Source: Ephydatia muelleri (lineage: Eukaryota; Porifera; Demospongiae; Spongillida; Spongillidae). Taken from it: 64,000 nucleotides of DNA. The first letter of the stretch is position 1. Each line of letters starts with the position of its first letter. This document shows, one piece after another, positions 23,642 to 34,249 of this stretch. The stretch is from positions 5,965,445 to 6,029,444 of the forward strand of contig JABACO010000010.1 in the NCBI GenBank assembly GCA_013339895.1, given 5' to 3'. Under the pieces are notes generated by a model that made no database searches, was not told where the DNA came from, and was given only the letters and a program-made list of their open reading frames with translations. A program made the position numbers and the translations under genes.

Positions 23642-25432
23642 ATGAGTCGTGCTGATGTTTACCCGGGGCGCACCATCCCCCCCCCTCCCCCCCATCTCAC
23701 AGCCACAGGCCACTACGCCTACACGAGCCACTTAATACAGCTCCAAAGCTTCCTTCCGCGGCCAGAAGGACCGACACCTGGCCCAGTACTGGGAGGCTAC
23801 TCCCCCTTGCGAGCTGACTTGTTCAAGGGCGCCCTCGAAGACCACCCAGACAGGCGGTACAGCGATTACATAACCAACGGACTAGCTGAGGGCTTCAGAG
23901 TAGGGTTCGACCGCCATCAACAGCTACGCTCAGCCACCCATAACATCCCATCGGTTAGCGAACACGACAGTGTGGTCTCTTCGTACATCAACACCGAGCT
24001 AAGCGCAAACCGTCTGCTAGGGCCGCTACCGAGCCGCATCGCTCGCTACACGCACCGTAGCCGAATAGGTGTCGTCCCTAAAGGACACAACACAGGGAAA
24101 TGGCGCCTGATTACAGACCTGTCCTTTCCCCCTGGTTTCAGCGTAAACGACGGTATCAGCTCCGCCCTCTGCTCGCTCAGCTACATCTCAGTCGATACGG
24201 CGGCCGCGGCCATCACCAGCCTAGGTCAAGGCACGCTGCTGGCAAAAATCGACGTCCAGGCTGCCTACCGCCTCATCCCAGTGCACCCTGACGACAGACC
24301 TCTACTAGGCATCGAATGGAAGGGTAGCGTTTACTGCGACGCGATGCTACCTTTTGGCCTCAGATCAGCAGCAAAGATCTTCTCGGCAGTGGCGGATGCG
24401 CTCGAGTGGATTTTGCGTCGAAGGGGCGTCGACCACGTGGCACACTACCTGGATGACTTTATCATCCTCGGCGCTCCCCATTCCTCGCAATGCGCACACA
24501 GCCTGAGGATCGTTGTGGACACGTGCGCAGAATTGGGCGTTCCCCTAGCTTTAGACAAATGCGAGGGCCCCAGTACTTGCCTTACGTTCCTGGGAATAGA
24601 GTTGGATACCAAGACGCGGACCCTTCGTCTGCCAAGGGACAAACTAGCCAGGATCCTGGACACTCTAGAGACGTGGCAGGAGAAGAAAGTGTGCCGCAGG
24701 AAAGAGCTAGAGTCCCTCGTCGGCCTCCTGCACCATGCATGCAAGATCGTCAGGCCAGGCAGGTCATTCCTAAGGCGCATGATCGCGCTGCTGTCCACAG
24801 CAAATGACCGCCACGTCATTCGGCTTAACAGAGCTTTTCGCGCCGACCTCGCATGGTGGCGCATGCTCGCCGCTAACTGGAACGGCACCGGGCTTATCCC
24901 CCAAGACCGTATCACACCAACCGTCAAACTCTACACGGACGCAGCCGGTTCATGGGGATGCGGCGCCTCTTGGAACCAGCAATGGTTCCAGGTCCAGTGG
25001 AGCGAATCGGCCACCCCCCTGCCAATATCTGTAAAAGAGATGCTACCCATAATAATGGCCGCGGCCACATGGGGCGCCCAATGGCACGGTCAACTCGCCG
25101 CATGTTACTGTGACAACCAAGCGGTCGTTGCCACGCTGACCACCCGTTCGTCTAAGGAAGAGCGACTTGCACACCTGCTGAGGTGCCTCTTCTACTTCGA
25201 AGCGCGGTTTCAGTTCGAGCTGAGAGGGATCCACATACCGGGGGCCCAGAATCAAGCCGCTGATGCCTTGTCGCGTAACCGCATTGATGTATTCTTCCAA
25301 CAGGTTCCCGAGGCAGATCCGTACCCGCACCCCATCCCGTCCCGGCTGGTGGAAATCCTACTCAGCGAGGACATAGACTGGCTGTCTCCGCTCTGGACGG
25401 AGCCGTTCAGTTCTTCTACGCGCAAGGCCTAG
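23642..25432 (+). other. Ngaro reverse transcriptase / RNase H ORF
   Basis: A 596-codon frame. Motifs in order: KWRLITDLSFP, AKIDVQAAYR (RT motif A), LPFGLRSA (motif B), HYLDDFIILG at about residue 268 (catalytic box), FLGIELD; then RNase H: KLYTDAAGSWG, a KEMLPI block, YCDNQAVVATL and QAADALSRN. The RT is of the DIRS/Ty3-related kind. It copies the element's RNA into DNA. Confidence 0.9.
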
Positions 25433-25464
25433 CAGAGTCAACGCGTCGAACATACGAGTCTGGC

Positions 25465-26364
25465 ATGAAACGTTTCCACCGTTTTTGCGATAGCTATTCC
25501 ATTTATAACCCATTTCCTGTAACGGAGCCAATCCTATGCTATTTTGTCGCCGCACTCGCATCCGACGAACTCTCGCCACAGACCATAAAGGTATACCTGT
25601 CGGCGGTGCGGGACGCGCACATAGCACTTGGGTTTCCCGACCCTCGGTCGCAGATGTCAATGTGCAGACTCGAGAGGATACAAGCTGGCATCAAGCGCGT
25701 GGCAGCCACTCGCCGAAAACCAGGTCGAGTCAGGCTTCCCTTAACCCCCGCTATTCTGCACGAGCTAAGATCTTTCTGGATGGAGAAGCCTGAAGACGGC
25801 AACCGGACCCTACTGTGGGCCATAGCAGCCATATGCTATTTCGGGTTCTTTCGCCTAGGCGAGCTTCTTTCATCACAGGACAAGCCAAGCAGACTACCAC
25901 CGCAATGGGGGGAGGTGGCATTCAACCACGGCACTGCTCCCACCATAGTAAGAGTCCACTTGAAGTTCGCGAAATGTGACCAATTCGGACAAGGGGCGGA
26001 CGTGTTCATTGGGCAGTCGGGCAACGCAATATGTCCCATAGCCGCCTGTCTTTCCTACGTGGCAGTCCGAGGGGACCAACCGGGACCGTTCTTCGTCAAG
26101 CGAGATGGTAGACCTATGCTAAAACCAGACTTTGTATCGGAGCTTCGGAGGGCTCTGACCGCCAGGGGATTCGACAGCCTGTCCTTTGCTGGCCATAGCT
26201 TCAGAATAGGAGCGGCAACAGCTGCAGCGGCAGCCGGGATAGAGGACTCCACCATCAAGGCTCTCGGTCGCTGGAGCAGCGACGCCTTTTTGAGCTATAT
26301 TCGAACACCGGGACTGCAACTAGCCGCAACGTCTGCATCCATCGCTCGCATCGTGGACCGTTAG
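25465..26364 (+). other. Ngaro tyrosine recombinase ORF
   Basis: A 299-codon frame. The catalytic set is readable: Arg near residue 130 (GFFRLGELLS), His-x-x-Arg near 244-247 (GHSFRIGAAT) and Tyr near 278 (FLSYIR). In this order of elements the recombinase inserts a circular DNA copy without target duplication. Confidence 0.9.
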
Positions 26365-26614
26365 TTGGTAGTTAGCGGTATTCAGTGTCAGTTCATTAGC
26401 ACCGCGCGTGAAGTTTACTCATGGTAGCATTACTTGCACATGAACAACAAAGCATATCGCTCACATGTATATGATAGACACACAAATAGACATGCAGGAT
26501 CGAGCCTCAGCAAAGCATGCTATAGGCCTATAGCCAACCACTCATAGTGCGCAACCCAACACCTTACCACTATGTTTGGGGTGTGCAGGCCGCTGTAAAG
26601 TACATCGGCCTTTG

Positions 26615-26778
26615 GGGTTGGTCTGCTCGGGACCTCGCAGAACTGGCACACCCCCAGCCGTGAGGGGCGTGTCCCTGACTCCACCTCCCCAACACTAACT
26701 AGATAACTAGGCCGGCAAGAAGAAGCACGGCAGCAGCGACTGACCAACCCGGAGCTACTTCCATTCTGCGTAACGTTA
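26615..26778 (+). repeat. Ngaro split repeat B1
   Basis: 164 bp starting GGGTTGGTCTGC and ending GCGTAACGTTA, directly followed by A2. Confidence 0.9.
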
Positions 26779-26952
26779 AATACTGTTTAACGTAGTTAAA
26801 CTGGGTTAACGAAGCACCCCTTTTACACGCCCCACAAGGAGGGCGTAGCCGTGACGGCACGATTAACAGGACACGTGACTACGACTTCGCGCAGGCGCAC
26901 GGCAGAGCGAAGCTTCGCAGCCAACACGTGCAGATTCCTTTTTTTTTTTTTT
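26779..26952 (+). repeat. Ngaro split repeat A2
   Basis: Copy of A1 with a longer T run and one visible substitution (GATTAACAGG for GATTAGCAGG). Confidence 0.9.
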
Positions 26953-26997
26953 CTTCTCCGTTGTCTGACTGGCTACCTGACAACGTGATGAGAGTCA

Positions 26998-27161
26998 GGG
27001 TTGGTCTGCTCGGGACCTCGCAGAACTGGCACACCCCCAGCCGTGAGGGGCGTGTCCCTGACTCCACCTCCCCAACACTAACTAGATAACTAGGCCGGCA
27101 AGAAGAAGCACGGCAGCAGCGACTGACCAACCCGGAGCTACTTCCATTCTGCGTAACGTTA
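26998..27161 (+). repeat. Ngaro split repeat B2
   Basis: No difference from B1 seen by eye. Its end, GTAACGTTA, abuts the host sequence ATCATCCTTT that is also found at the unoccupied site in copy 2. Confidence 0.9.
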
Positions 27162-27509
27162 ATCATCCTTTAAAATATTTATCATTCGATTTTCATTCAA
27201 TCTGCGCGATTCATTTTGCATGTCTCGTGATGTTTGGATGTATTACAAGACAAAACTCTCTAAGTAGCGCAAGCATGATGGCCGGGGAAATTTTGCTAAG
27301 GCGTGAAAGAAAGTATAATTGTCACCTCGATAGGTAAAACGCTGTGACGTCGTTGTTTATTTGCAATTGATGCCAGCACCACACTTTCGTCTGCCGACAT
27401 GGATGAATGCTTCCATGCAACCTAATGTTAATTGGCGATAGCTTTAACAGCAGACGATATCTCTGCTTTAAGGATGTGTATACCTTTAAACTAAAACAGT
27501 CTCTTACCC

Positions 27510-28072
27510 TAGTCTCGTACCCAGACCCAAATGTACATAACGATGATTATCGCTTACAGTATAACATCACGTACAGAGGGTCTGGCCAACAAGTTGTTCT
27601 GGTGCGCCGGAATGTTGGCGCTCCAATCAGAATCGAGAGTTCGCGTGACGTCACGGTAATTAGATTCCAATAGCATTCCACACTACAGAGAGGAGCCTGG
27701 TGCTTGATCGTGCGTGCGCGGCTAAGGTTGTGATATATGGACACGTGTCTAAAACGAAGTTAAAGCCATTTCAATATGGAAGGACTCATTACGAAGTACA
27801 TTTAAAATCTGTCGTGAATCGCTTTCCAGCCAATCGCGTTCACCACTCTGAGACTATCATTGCAGTGGTAGCCTTTTCTCTCCGTAGCTTAAGCAAAGAC
27901 AGTCACACTAAAACAAAAGTCACATTTTATCGTGATGACGTAGCCGTTGCTATGACAACCCAAAATTATCGAACATTCCAATTGCATTCCAAGAACAACT
28001 TTCTTCGACTTGTTGGCCAGACCCACTGTAAGCGATAATGCTTACGTACGTTTGGGTCTGGGTACGAGACAA
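27510..28072. mobile_element. Family C element with about 50-bp TIRs
   Basis: 563 bp. The ends TAGTCTCGTACCCAGACCC and the inverted copy at the right (CTGGGTACGAGACAA) extend inward for about 50 bp with few mismatches (GATWATCGCTTACAGT). Flanks CTCTTACCC (27501-27509) and CTCTTACCG (28073-28081) form a 9-bp target duplication with one change. No transposase frame. It shares its termini with the short element at 9222-9335. Confidence 0.75.
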
Positions 28073-28076
28073 CTCT

Positions 28077-28165
28077 TACCGAGACCCACAGCTGCGGGTA
28101 GATTACATTACCGCGACGCGTAAGTAATAGCGGTGATGTAATCCACCTGCAACGATGGGTCTACA
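28077..28165. mobile_element. Family C hairpin relic
   Basis: An imperfect palindrome around GATTACATTACCGC and its mirror GCGGTGATGTAATCC, like the interior of the 9222-9335 element. It lies directly beside the 563-bp element. Confidence 0.6.
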
Positions 28166-28869
28166 TATAGGTATACGTGTCTAATTTAAAGAGAATAATG
28201 AATGGTTTTCTGTTTTTGCCTTTTCTGTAGCCTAATCGCAACTGGAAAACGGGGCCCATGTCTACTTAGGCCATTTCAATCTTTCATTGTTTCAATATTT
28301 TAACCACGCAACATTTCTCACAGATTAGCCTTAACGCACACTGGGATGGTGACCAGGGTGGGCCAGGTAGGCCAGGCCCATCTGCGCGATAAAAAAGCAG
28401 GGCGCCGTTAGACCATGAGGGTGCCATAATTAAGCAATCGGCTTAGCACTATAACTTGCAGGTCATTGAAATCACTCAGACCCGTCGAAGCTGGACCTCA
28501 GGAGTCAGGCAGGACTTGTGCCGGCCTGTTCGATTGATAATTAATTTCAATTATCAAGCAAATTGACTGATTCATATAACACACGAGGTCAGGTGACAAT
28601 TAGCCTATCAGTGCTTCAAAGTTGCGTTGTGATGGCGGAAATAGAAAATCTGGTGCGCCTTATAGAAGAGAGAATGGAAAAGATAAGAGATTGGGTACTT
28701 TTATGGATGGATATGTACGACCGTCACTCTTATGCATGATCGACTTCACGCGCTGCTGATACACATATGGAAGTTTCACATTAATTGTAGTGACGATACT
28801 GATGGAAACGGTAGCCTTACAGATGCATGAGCTCATACTGCTATTGATACCTGTACAGGTAATGAGACC

Positions 28870-29390
28870 ACTAAATCACTCTGATGGACCTACAAAATGG
28901 CTTTCGTATTCTCAGAAAAGGAATGTGCTCTATTATTTGCCATGTTTGTTTTATACCAATGCAACTTTGAGGGGCGAACATCACAGACTGAAACAGAGCA
29001 ATACATTTACAACTATGAATCAGTATACTGCCATAGCTAAACATGCACGAATTCTCACATTCACATTGCAATGCAGTTGTTGCCCAGGCACTATTCATGC
29101 AAGATGAAACCATAAGTGCTTCCATGGCTATGTAATCTAAAGCAGATGCTGAAAGGAAGTAGAAAAAAATAGATCATTGTTGAGAAGAATTGTGGATACA
29201 ATTATAAAGGTCTTTCCTTTAGAGGTAGCAGAGAAACTCTGGTTGATGACTCCCTCAACACAGGGAATTTCCTGGAGGCACTCATTACTTTCATGTTATG
29301 ACATGACAATTCAAGCACATTTGAGTGAAGTGACGGAAATGAACGTGCAATGGCAGCGTGCAACAAGGATGAAGAGGAAGAGGCTCTAAC
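28870..29390 (+). pseudogene. hAT transposase relic (TTF-type finger / DUF4371-like)
   Basis: Decayed frames give GPTKWLSYSQKRNVLYYLPC, like the W-L-x-Y-S...F-C-x-x-C zinc-finger start of ZMYM-like hAT proteins. Near 29190-29300 come VDTIIK and, in the next frame, GLSFRGSRETLVDDSLNTGN then FLEALI, the block before the first catalytic Asp in that family. Frame breaks and the missing catalytic core show that it is dead. No terminal repeats were found. Confidence 0.65.
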
Positions 29391-30872
29391 CTAAGCAATG
29401 ATGCACAGAATAGAATAGTTTTGATAATAAATCAACTATAACTGAGAAAATGGTGCTATACTTCTAATTGTAGTGCTGAACCAGAGATAATATATATCAT
29501 TCAGACTGGCATAGAGTTATACTTGGCTCAACACACATGCTCCATACATAAATTAAATGCACATACAACCTTCACCTGAATCTAAAACTTCTATAACACA
29601 ACTAGCAAAACATTGATTATGCATAATCTGTCTTGCTGTCTCCATATTTGCTTTTGGATAAGTTTAGTTTGCATCTTTTTCATTGTCATCCCATCTGGCA
29701 AGCAGCATCTTAGTCCTGAGTTCCCATGTGCAGCAAGCATTGTGTAGTTATGATGGGATTACAGTGTGCAGTGTTTGTTTATAATAAAGGACCTTGACCA
29801 CTGGTCACAATGATGTCATGGAAATAATGCAATTATGAATTCATCAATTTAATACACATACAAATAGTAATGAATTATATTAACTTGCAAAATGTAGGTC
29901 TGAAATATTTAAGAATTATCATTTCCGTAATCCATTGTTTCCTTGCTTTATACTCATTTGGTGCATACAAACCCTACAGCTACACCAATTTTATGATGAT
30001 GATGATAATGCGTATATGTGCATCAAGTTGCTTACACTTCTTTGCAATATAGATATTAAATTTAATTTTACCAGCAATGGTTTAATTATAAACCTCCTAC
30101 ACTTGATCCGCCTTCTATTATCATTTGCAATTGTGTCCGCATGATCACCATCAGCTTTATAAACCCTGGAGGATATTCACCTGCATGTACATGTACTTCA
30201 CTATGGTTACTAGATTCAGGAGGTGTTATTGGTGGCTCATAAACAGGTCTTACAAATTGGCTGTGCAGTATGTCTGATACCAGTTTGTACCCAATTTGAC
30301 AGTGACTGTGTTCGAATGTCAGTCACATACACTTTCTTTTCCAAGCTGCATATCAGTCCTAGAGTTCCCATGTGCAACAACACGATAGGGATTGCAGTGT
30401 GTAGTGTTTTTTTTTGTTAAGGGTTTATTTATTTATTGGCACCGAATACATACATAGCATTATTAAGCATGCTTGGGTCTGCTATGATACTAGTGCTGAA
30501 TGAGGCTAAAGTAAATTAAAGAAGGTTTGCCATCGGATGTTTGACATTCGATCCCTCTACACAATAATAATAAGGTAAGTACACCAGAATCATTACTGAT
30601 TGTGTCAAGAATGAAGCAGCACTGGCATCATTGCAACCCAAAAATCAATCGGCTAGATATCTTACATTATCAATGTTATAAATATATGGAAGCACTAAAT
30701 TTAGCAAAAGAAATTGGTGATGATAAAATGCTAACCATCAAATTAATCGATCAAACTTGCCTGCATGTTTTATCGATATTTAGATGATTATGTACGAATT
30801 TTTTTAATTCACATTTTCTGAATAATTAGAACATTCATATTCATGGAGTTTCATTTCTGTGGCATACTACAG
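29391..30872. other. Non-coding stretch upstream of the Ig/FN3 gene
   Basis: AT-rich. About 29680-29790 and 30340-30430 are diverged copies (shared GAGTTCCCATGTGCA, GGGATTRCAGTGTG). A 61-codon frame at 30602-30787 has no recognised motif. Upstream exons of the receptor (signal peptide, further domains) may lie here but I could not place them. Confidence 0.4.
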
Positions 30873-33224
30873 ATGCCATTGTTATCATTTCACCATCTCA
30901 TGACTACACAACATTTGAGAACAATGCATCAACATTTACATTCAACTGCTCTGGAAATGGAACATCACTTCTATGGACAGTGGATGGGCAGTCTACTGGC
31001 TCATCATATGTACTCAATAAAGGAATACAATACACACCCTTCATCGAATCACCAGATGGACTTACTGTGTCCTCTAAGCTCATTGTTCCAACCACCAAAG
31101 CTAACAACAACATTACAGTGATCTGTACAGTGCAGGATTCACTATTTAGCCACCAACAGTCAAGTAATCCTGTGAAACTTTATCTTCAAGGTACCATGTT
31201 GATGTGTATTTGTAAATGAGTCTTGTGATCAGGATTAGTGGTAGCTGGTCCGATGTAAGGAAATACTCTAACACAAAGCATATGTAATCAATATACTGCC
31301 TATATCACAATATGGTCATTATAGTATATATCTGTGCATACATATGAGAAGTGTCTCTCATCCACATGTAGGCATACTGCAAGCACCACAGCAGTTTACA
31401 CTCAGTACATCAAACAGTGCTGTGAACATTTCCTGGATAGTGCCGGATTCTCTTCAGGTGTCAACCCCTCCCACCATTTCCCATTATGTTCTAAGTAACA
31501 ATCTAACAAATGACACAAAGACAATCAATAATCCAACTACATGTAACCCTTTGGCATCTTGTAACTACTCACTGGTTCTAATGGATCCATTTTTCATAAG
31601 TGTTGGAGCTCTAAATGCAACCATCTTGGACTATATTGGTACAATTATTTTTGCATTCTTCGCTGTCAATGGAGCTGGAAATGGGAACTCAACTACATAT
31701 GTGTATCGAAGGAAACCAACAGGTTAGGAAATTCTATATGTGCTTGAGGTGTAATACACTATATGCAGTTGTCCAGTTACCTAAATTGAAGAAAATTAAT
31801 TGTATAGTTTTACAATAATGGATTCAACAATGGAGTTTATTTGTAACATAATTAGAGTAACTCCATAAATGTACCTCCTTCAGATGATGTAAATCATCCA
31901 AACCAATCAGTTCCATCAGGACAAAATTTGCCCTATGTTACAACTGCAAGCTCCAATCCTACTGTCACCACACCCATCAATGGTTAGTTCTTATTTTCAT
32001 TTGGATGAACTCTAATTTATACTTTCATTTGCAGTAGTTATAGCAGTTGTAGTAGTAGCAGTGGGTATTCTGCTATGCATGTCAGTACCAATGTTGGTTA
32101 TATTTGTGCAATGTATCAGGAAGCAAAAGAGTAAGTCAAAGATATGTAGTACATGTGTATTTTAGAGTATCTACTAACACCATGTGTATCTTAAATGAAG
32201 GTTCTCCCATTGCAAAAACCGACACAACATCTGCTATACATAATGAATATGTTACACAATCAACATTTGTTACGCAGTAAGTTTCCCACTGAACTTATTC
32301 TATTCTATACAAAAGTGGTTTTTATATATACCGAGGGTCGACGATCCATATTTTGTTCATGTACCACTGCACCTGCATCGAAGCAGAACAAATAATCCAA
32401 ACAGTCAAAAGAGATCACACCTAAATGTGGAGTTCTCTCATTCTGATGCAGCTATCACACCTATGAGGTAAGGAGGGTTGAAACTAGAATGATCAAATTT
32501 TTTATGCAATCTTAAGCATCATTTATGTTGGTGCGAATAAAATGTGCAGTAGCTATTGGATTCCTTCCACAAATTAAAAAACCTTGGTACTTGAGTCTAG
32601 ATAATGCAAAGAAACCCGGGCGTTACGCGCCATTAACGTACGATAGTGGCGCTTAACGCCCGGGAAATATGCAATTTCTTTGCACACTTGTATCTCCATA
32701 ACGGATAAAGCAAAAATTAACGAATAGAACAAATCAATAGCCGTACGACCCTTCTACATAGATACCTATTTTGAACTGATTTAGACACTCCTACCTGAAG
32801 ATGTGGCCGTTTTGAACCCTACGGGGTATCGGACCTTGAAACGTCGGTACCCCGCATGTGGACGACACCAAAATGGATTTTCACATATAGTAATGGTGTG
32901 GTATGTTGTGTTAAAAATAGTAACCCGATAGCGTTAATAGTTCGGAAGATATATTGATTTAAATTTTATGTTATAAAATAAAATCCACAAGACCCATTTT
33001 CGTATAGAACATTCCAAGTGATCATTTATTTTCCATCAGTTAACCGTTTGTTTTACATCAACATTGCATGTAACATTAAAGCATCAGATGTTCTGAACTG
33101 GAATGGTTTTTCAATATTTGGTATCAAATGCTGTATGGTTCAATAAATTTTATTATGCAGCTAATCAGTTGCTACATGCAGACTCCAAATAGAAGGGCCA
33201 TTAGGGACAGTATATCCCCTTTAG
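30873..33224 (+). CDS. Ig-FN3 transmembrane receptor, 3' seven exons
   Basis: Exons 30873-31190, 31372-31722, 31884-31982, 32035-32130, 32201-32276, 32387-32467 and 33182-33224 keep one frame through seven exons with GT-AG borders. Exon 1 is an Ig-like domain (phase 1-1; FNCSG...LLWTVDG...VICTV gives the Cys-Trp-Cys set). Exon 2 is a fibronectin-III-like domain (NISWIVPDS...SVGALNA). Exon 3 is a Ser/Thr-rich stalk, exon 4 one membrane helix (VVIAVVVVAVGILLC) then basic QCIRKQK, and exons 5-7 a cytoplasmic tail of about 65 residues with Tyr in NEYVTQ and TVYPL at the end. A single-pass adhesion or recognition receptor is likely. Signal peptide and earlier domains were not found. Its last intron holds a family B element. 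Confidence 0.85.
32580..33000 (-). mobile_element. Family B repeat in the last intron of the receptor gene
   Basis: Blocks in minus orientation: ATCTCCATAACGGATAAAG, AGAACAAATCAATAG, TTTTGAACCCTACGGGGTATCG, ACGTCGG, ATGGTGTGG, then GATAGCGTTAATAGTTCGGA. A near-perfect hairpin of CCCGGGCGTTA type sits at 32615-32664 at its left edge. It explains why this intron is 714 bp while the others are 52-181 bp. Confidence 0.6.
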
Positions 33225-33722
33225 TATGAGTCCTAAAAGAACTGCAGGTCTTATAACAAATCCTTATGCACATATGATTGCAGTTATATAAGATCATCTG
33301 GATCAAATTCTTTAGTGATGTTTCCTCTCGTGACACCAATGTTCTACTTCCTAATCCTATTGTCTTACAAAGCTTTTTTGTTGTTTTGATATTGCATCAC
33401 CTCCCTTCCCAGAACTCATCCAGATGATTGAAGCAAGGAAATTATATACTGCTGCTATAGTGAAAATGACAGATTTAGATGGTTAATACCTGGTTGTTTG
33501 TTTTTGTATTTTAACAGACTGTACATATATGTGATGCAGTGCCGGAATTCCTATCATAAAATTCAATGTAATTAACACTTTTTTGACACCTATTAATAGG
33601 GCTTCACTAGCCTGGCTGCATCATGCTCAGAGCATAGATATTAGAGTAGAAGGATAGGAAACACAGCCAATTAACACGATGTAACACCTGCAGTCCGCAT
33701 AGTTCTCGTACCCAGGCCATCA

Positions 33723-33922
33723 TCATGGCAAGATGCAAGTCTTCTTTGACGGTAGGTCTTCAGGTGGAATAGAGTCTGGAAACACACTGACTTCGTCTAA
33801 CGTTATGTGCACTTGTAGCGCTAAGGGGCCATTCTTTGCCTTCTTCTTTGTTCTACAATCCAGCCTAAATCCAGTCCGATCATCAGTTTTATAGAGATAT
33901 GAAACGGCACCTTTTTTTATCT
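33723..33922 (-). CDS. Candidate last exon, unknown protein
   Basis: Minus strand: acceptor CTTTACAG, then 66 open codons to a TGA. Composition is that of a folded domain: alternating hydrophobics (ALQVHITLDEVSVFP) after a basic patch (CRTKKKAKNG), ending in Cys-Ile-Leu-Pro. It converges on the Ig/FN3 gene, whose stop is about 500 bp away. I recognise no family. Upstream exons would lie above 34 kb but that DNA is LINE-derived, so the gene may be cut off or the call wrong. Confidence 0.35.
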
Positions 33923-34249
33923 CTGTAAAGAAGCATATTATTACAAAACCAAAACGCGTTGCTGTATAGAATACATGCCCCAACATATATACTCAATATG
34001 GCCCAGAATAGTATCAAAATACGCACGTTACAAGCCACAGTTTGACCCCATATCAGAAACCAGTTATTTGGCCCTCACACGTACAACATTTATCTGGTAT
34101 AGGGAAAACATATACCATGATGTGTAGTTTCACGAGAGCTATACGAAATATCATGCCAATACAATTTAGACGCATCCGTTTGTATTTAGTACGCCTCAGT
34201 TCACTTATATATAAAAAAATTGAACCAAAAAAAAAAAAAAAAAAAACAA

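Larger units (their letters stand above)
20957..27161 (+). mobile_element. Ngaro-type (DIRS order) tyrosine-recombinase retroelement
   Basis: A 6.2-kb element with the split direct repeats typical of Ngaro: A1 (20957-21126) at the left, then B1 (26615-26778), A2 (26779-26952) and B2 (26998-27161) at the right. Parts in order are a gag-like ORF with Cys/His clusters, a reverse transcriptase/RNase H ORF and a tyrosine recombinase ORF. No target duplication is present, as expected of the order. The unoccupied site is preserved at about 63,589 in copy 2. A1 and A2 differ by about one base plus T-run length, and B1 and B2 look identical, so insertion was recent. It looks nearly whole, with one evident break, a hAT-type insertion. 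Confidence 0.9.
13140..27210 (+). repeat. Segmental duplication, copy 1
   Basis: This segment recurs at 48250-63632 in the same orientation. Matching anchors include 13375 with 48478, 14580 with 50338, 15312 with 51088, 17200 with 56620, 19140 with 61770 and 20941 with 63573. A 170-bp sample differs at about 5 positions, so divergence is roughly 3 percent plus indels. The left edge falls inside a family A MITE and the right edge at about AATCTGCGC. It holds a LINE tail (16320-16800) and the Ngaro element, both absent from copy 2. Confidence 0.85.

Noticed and set aside
25465-26364. Bacterial or phage integrase
   Set aside because: It lies between the RT/RNase H frame and split direct repeats, so it is the recombinase of a DIRS-order element.
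28620-28735. Short frame starting MAEIENLVRLIEER as a gene start
   Set aside because: It stops after 35 codons with no donor and no recognised domain; too weak to call.
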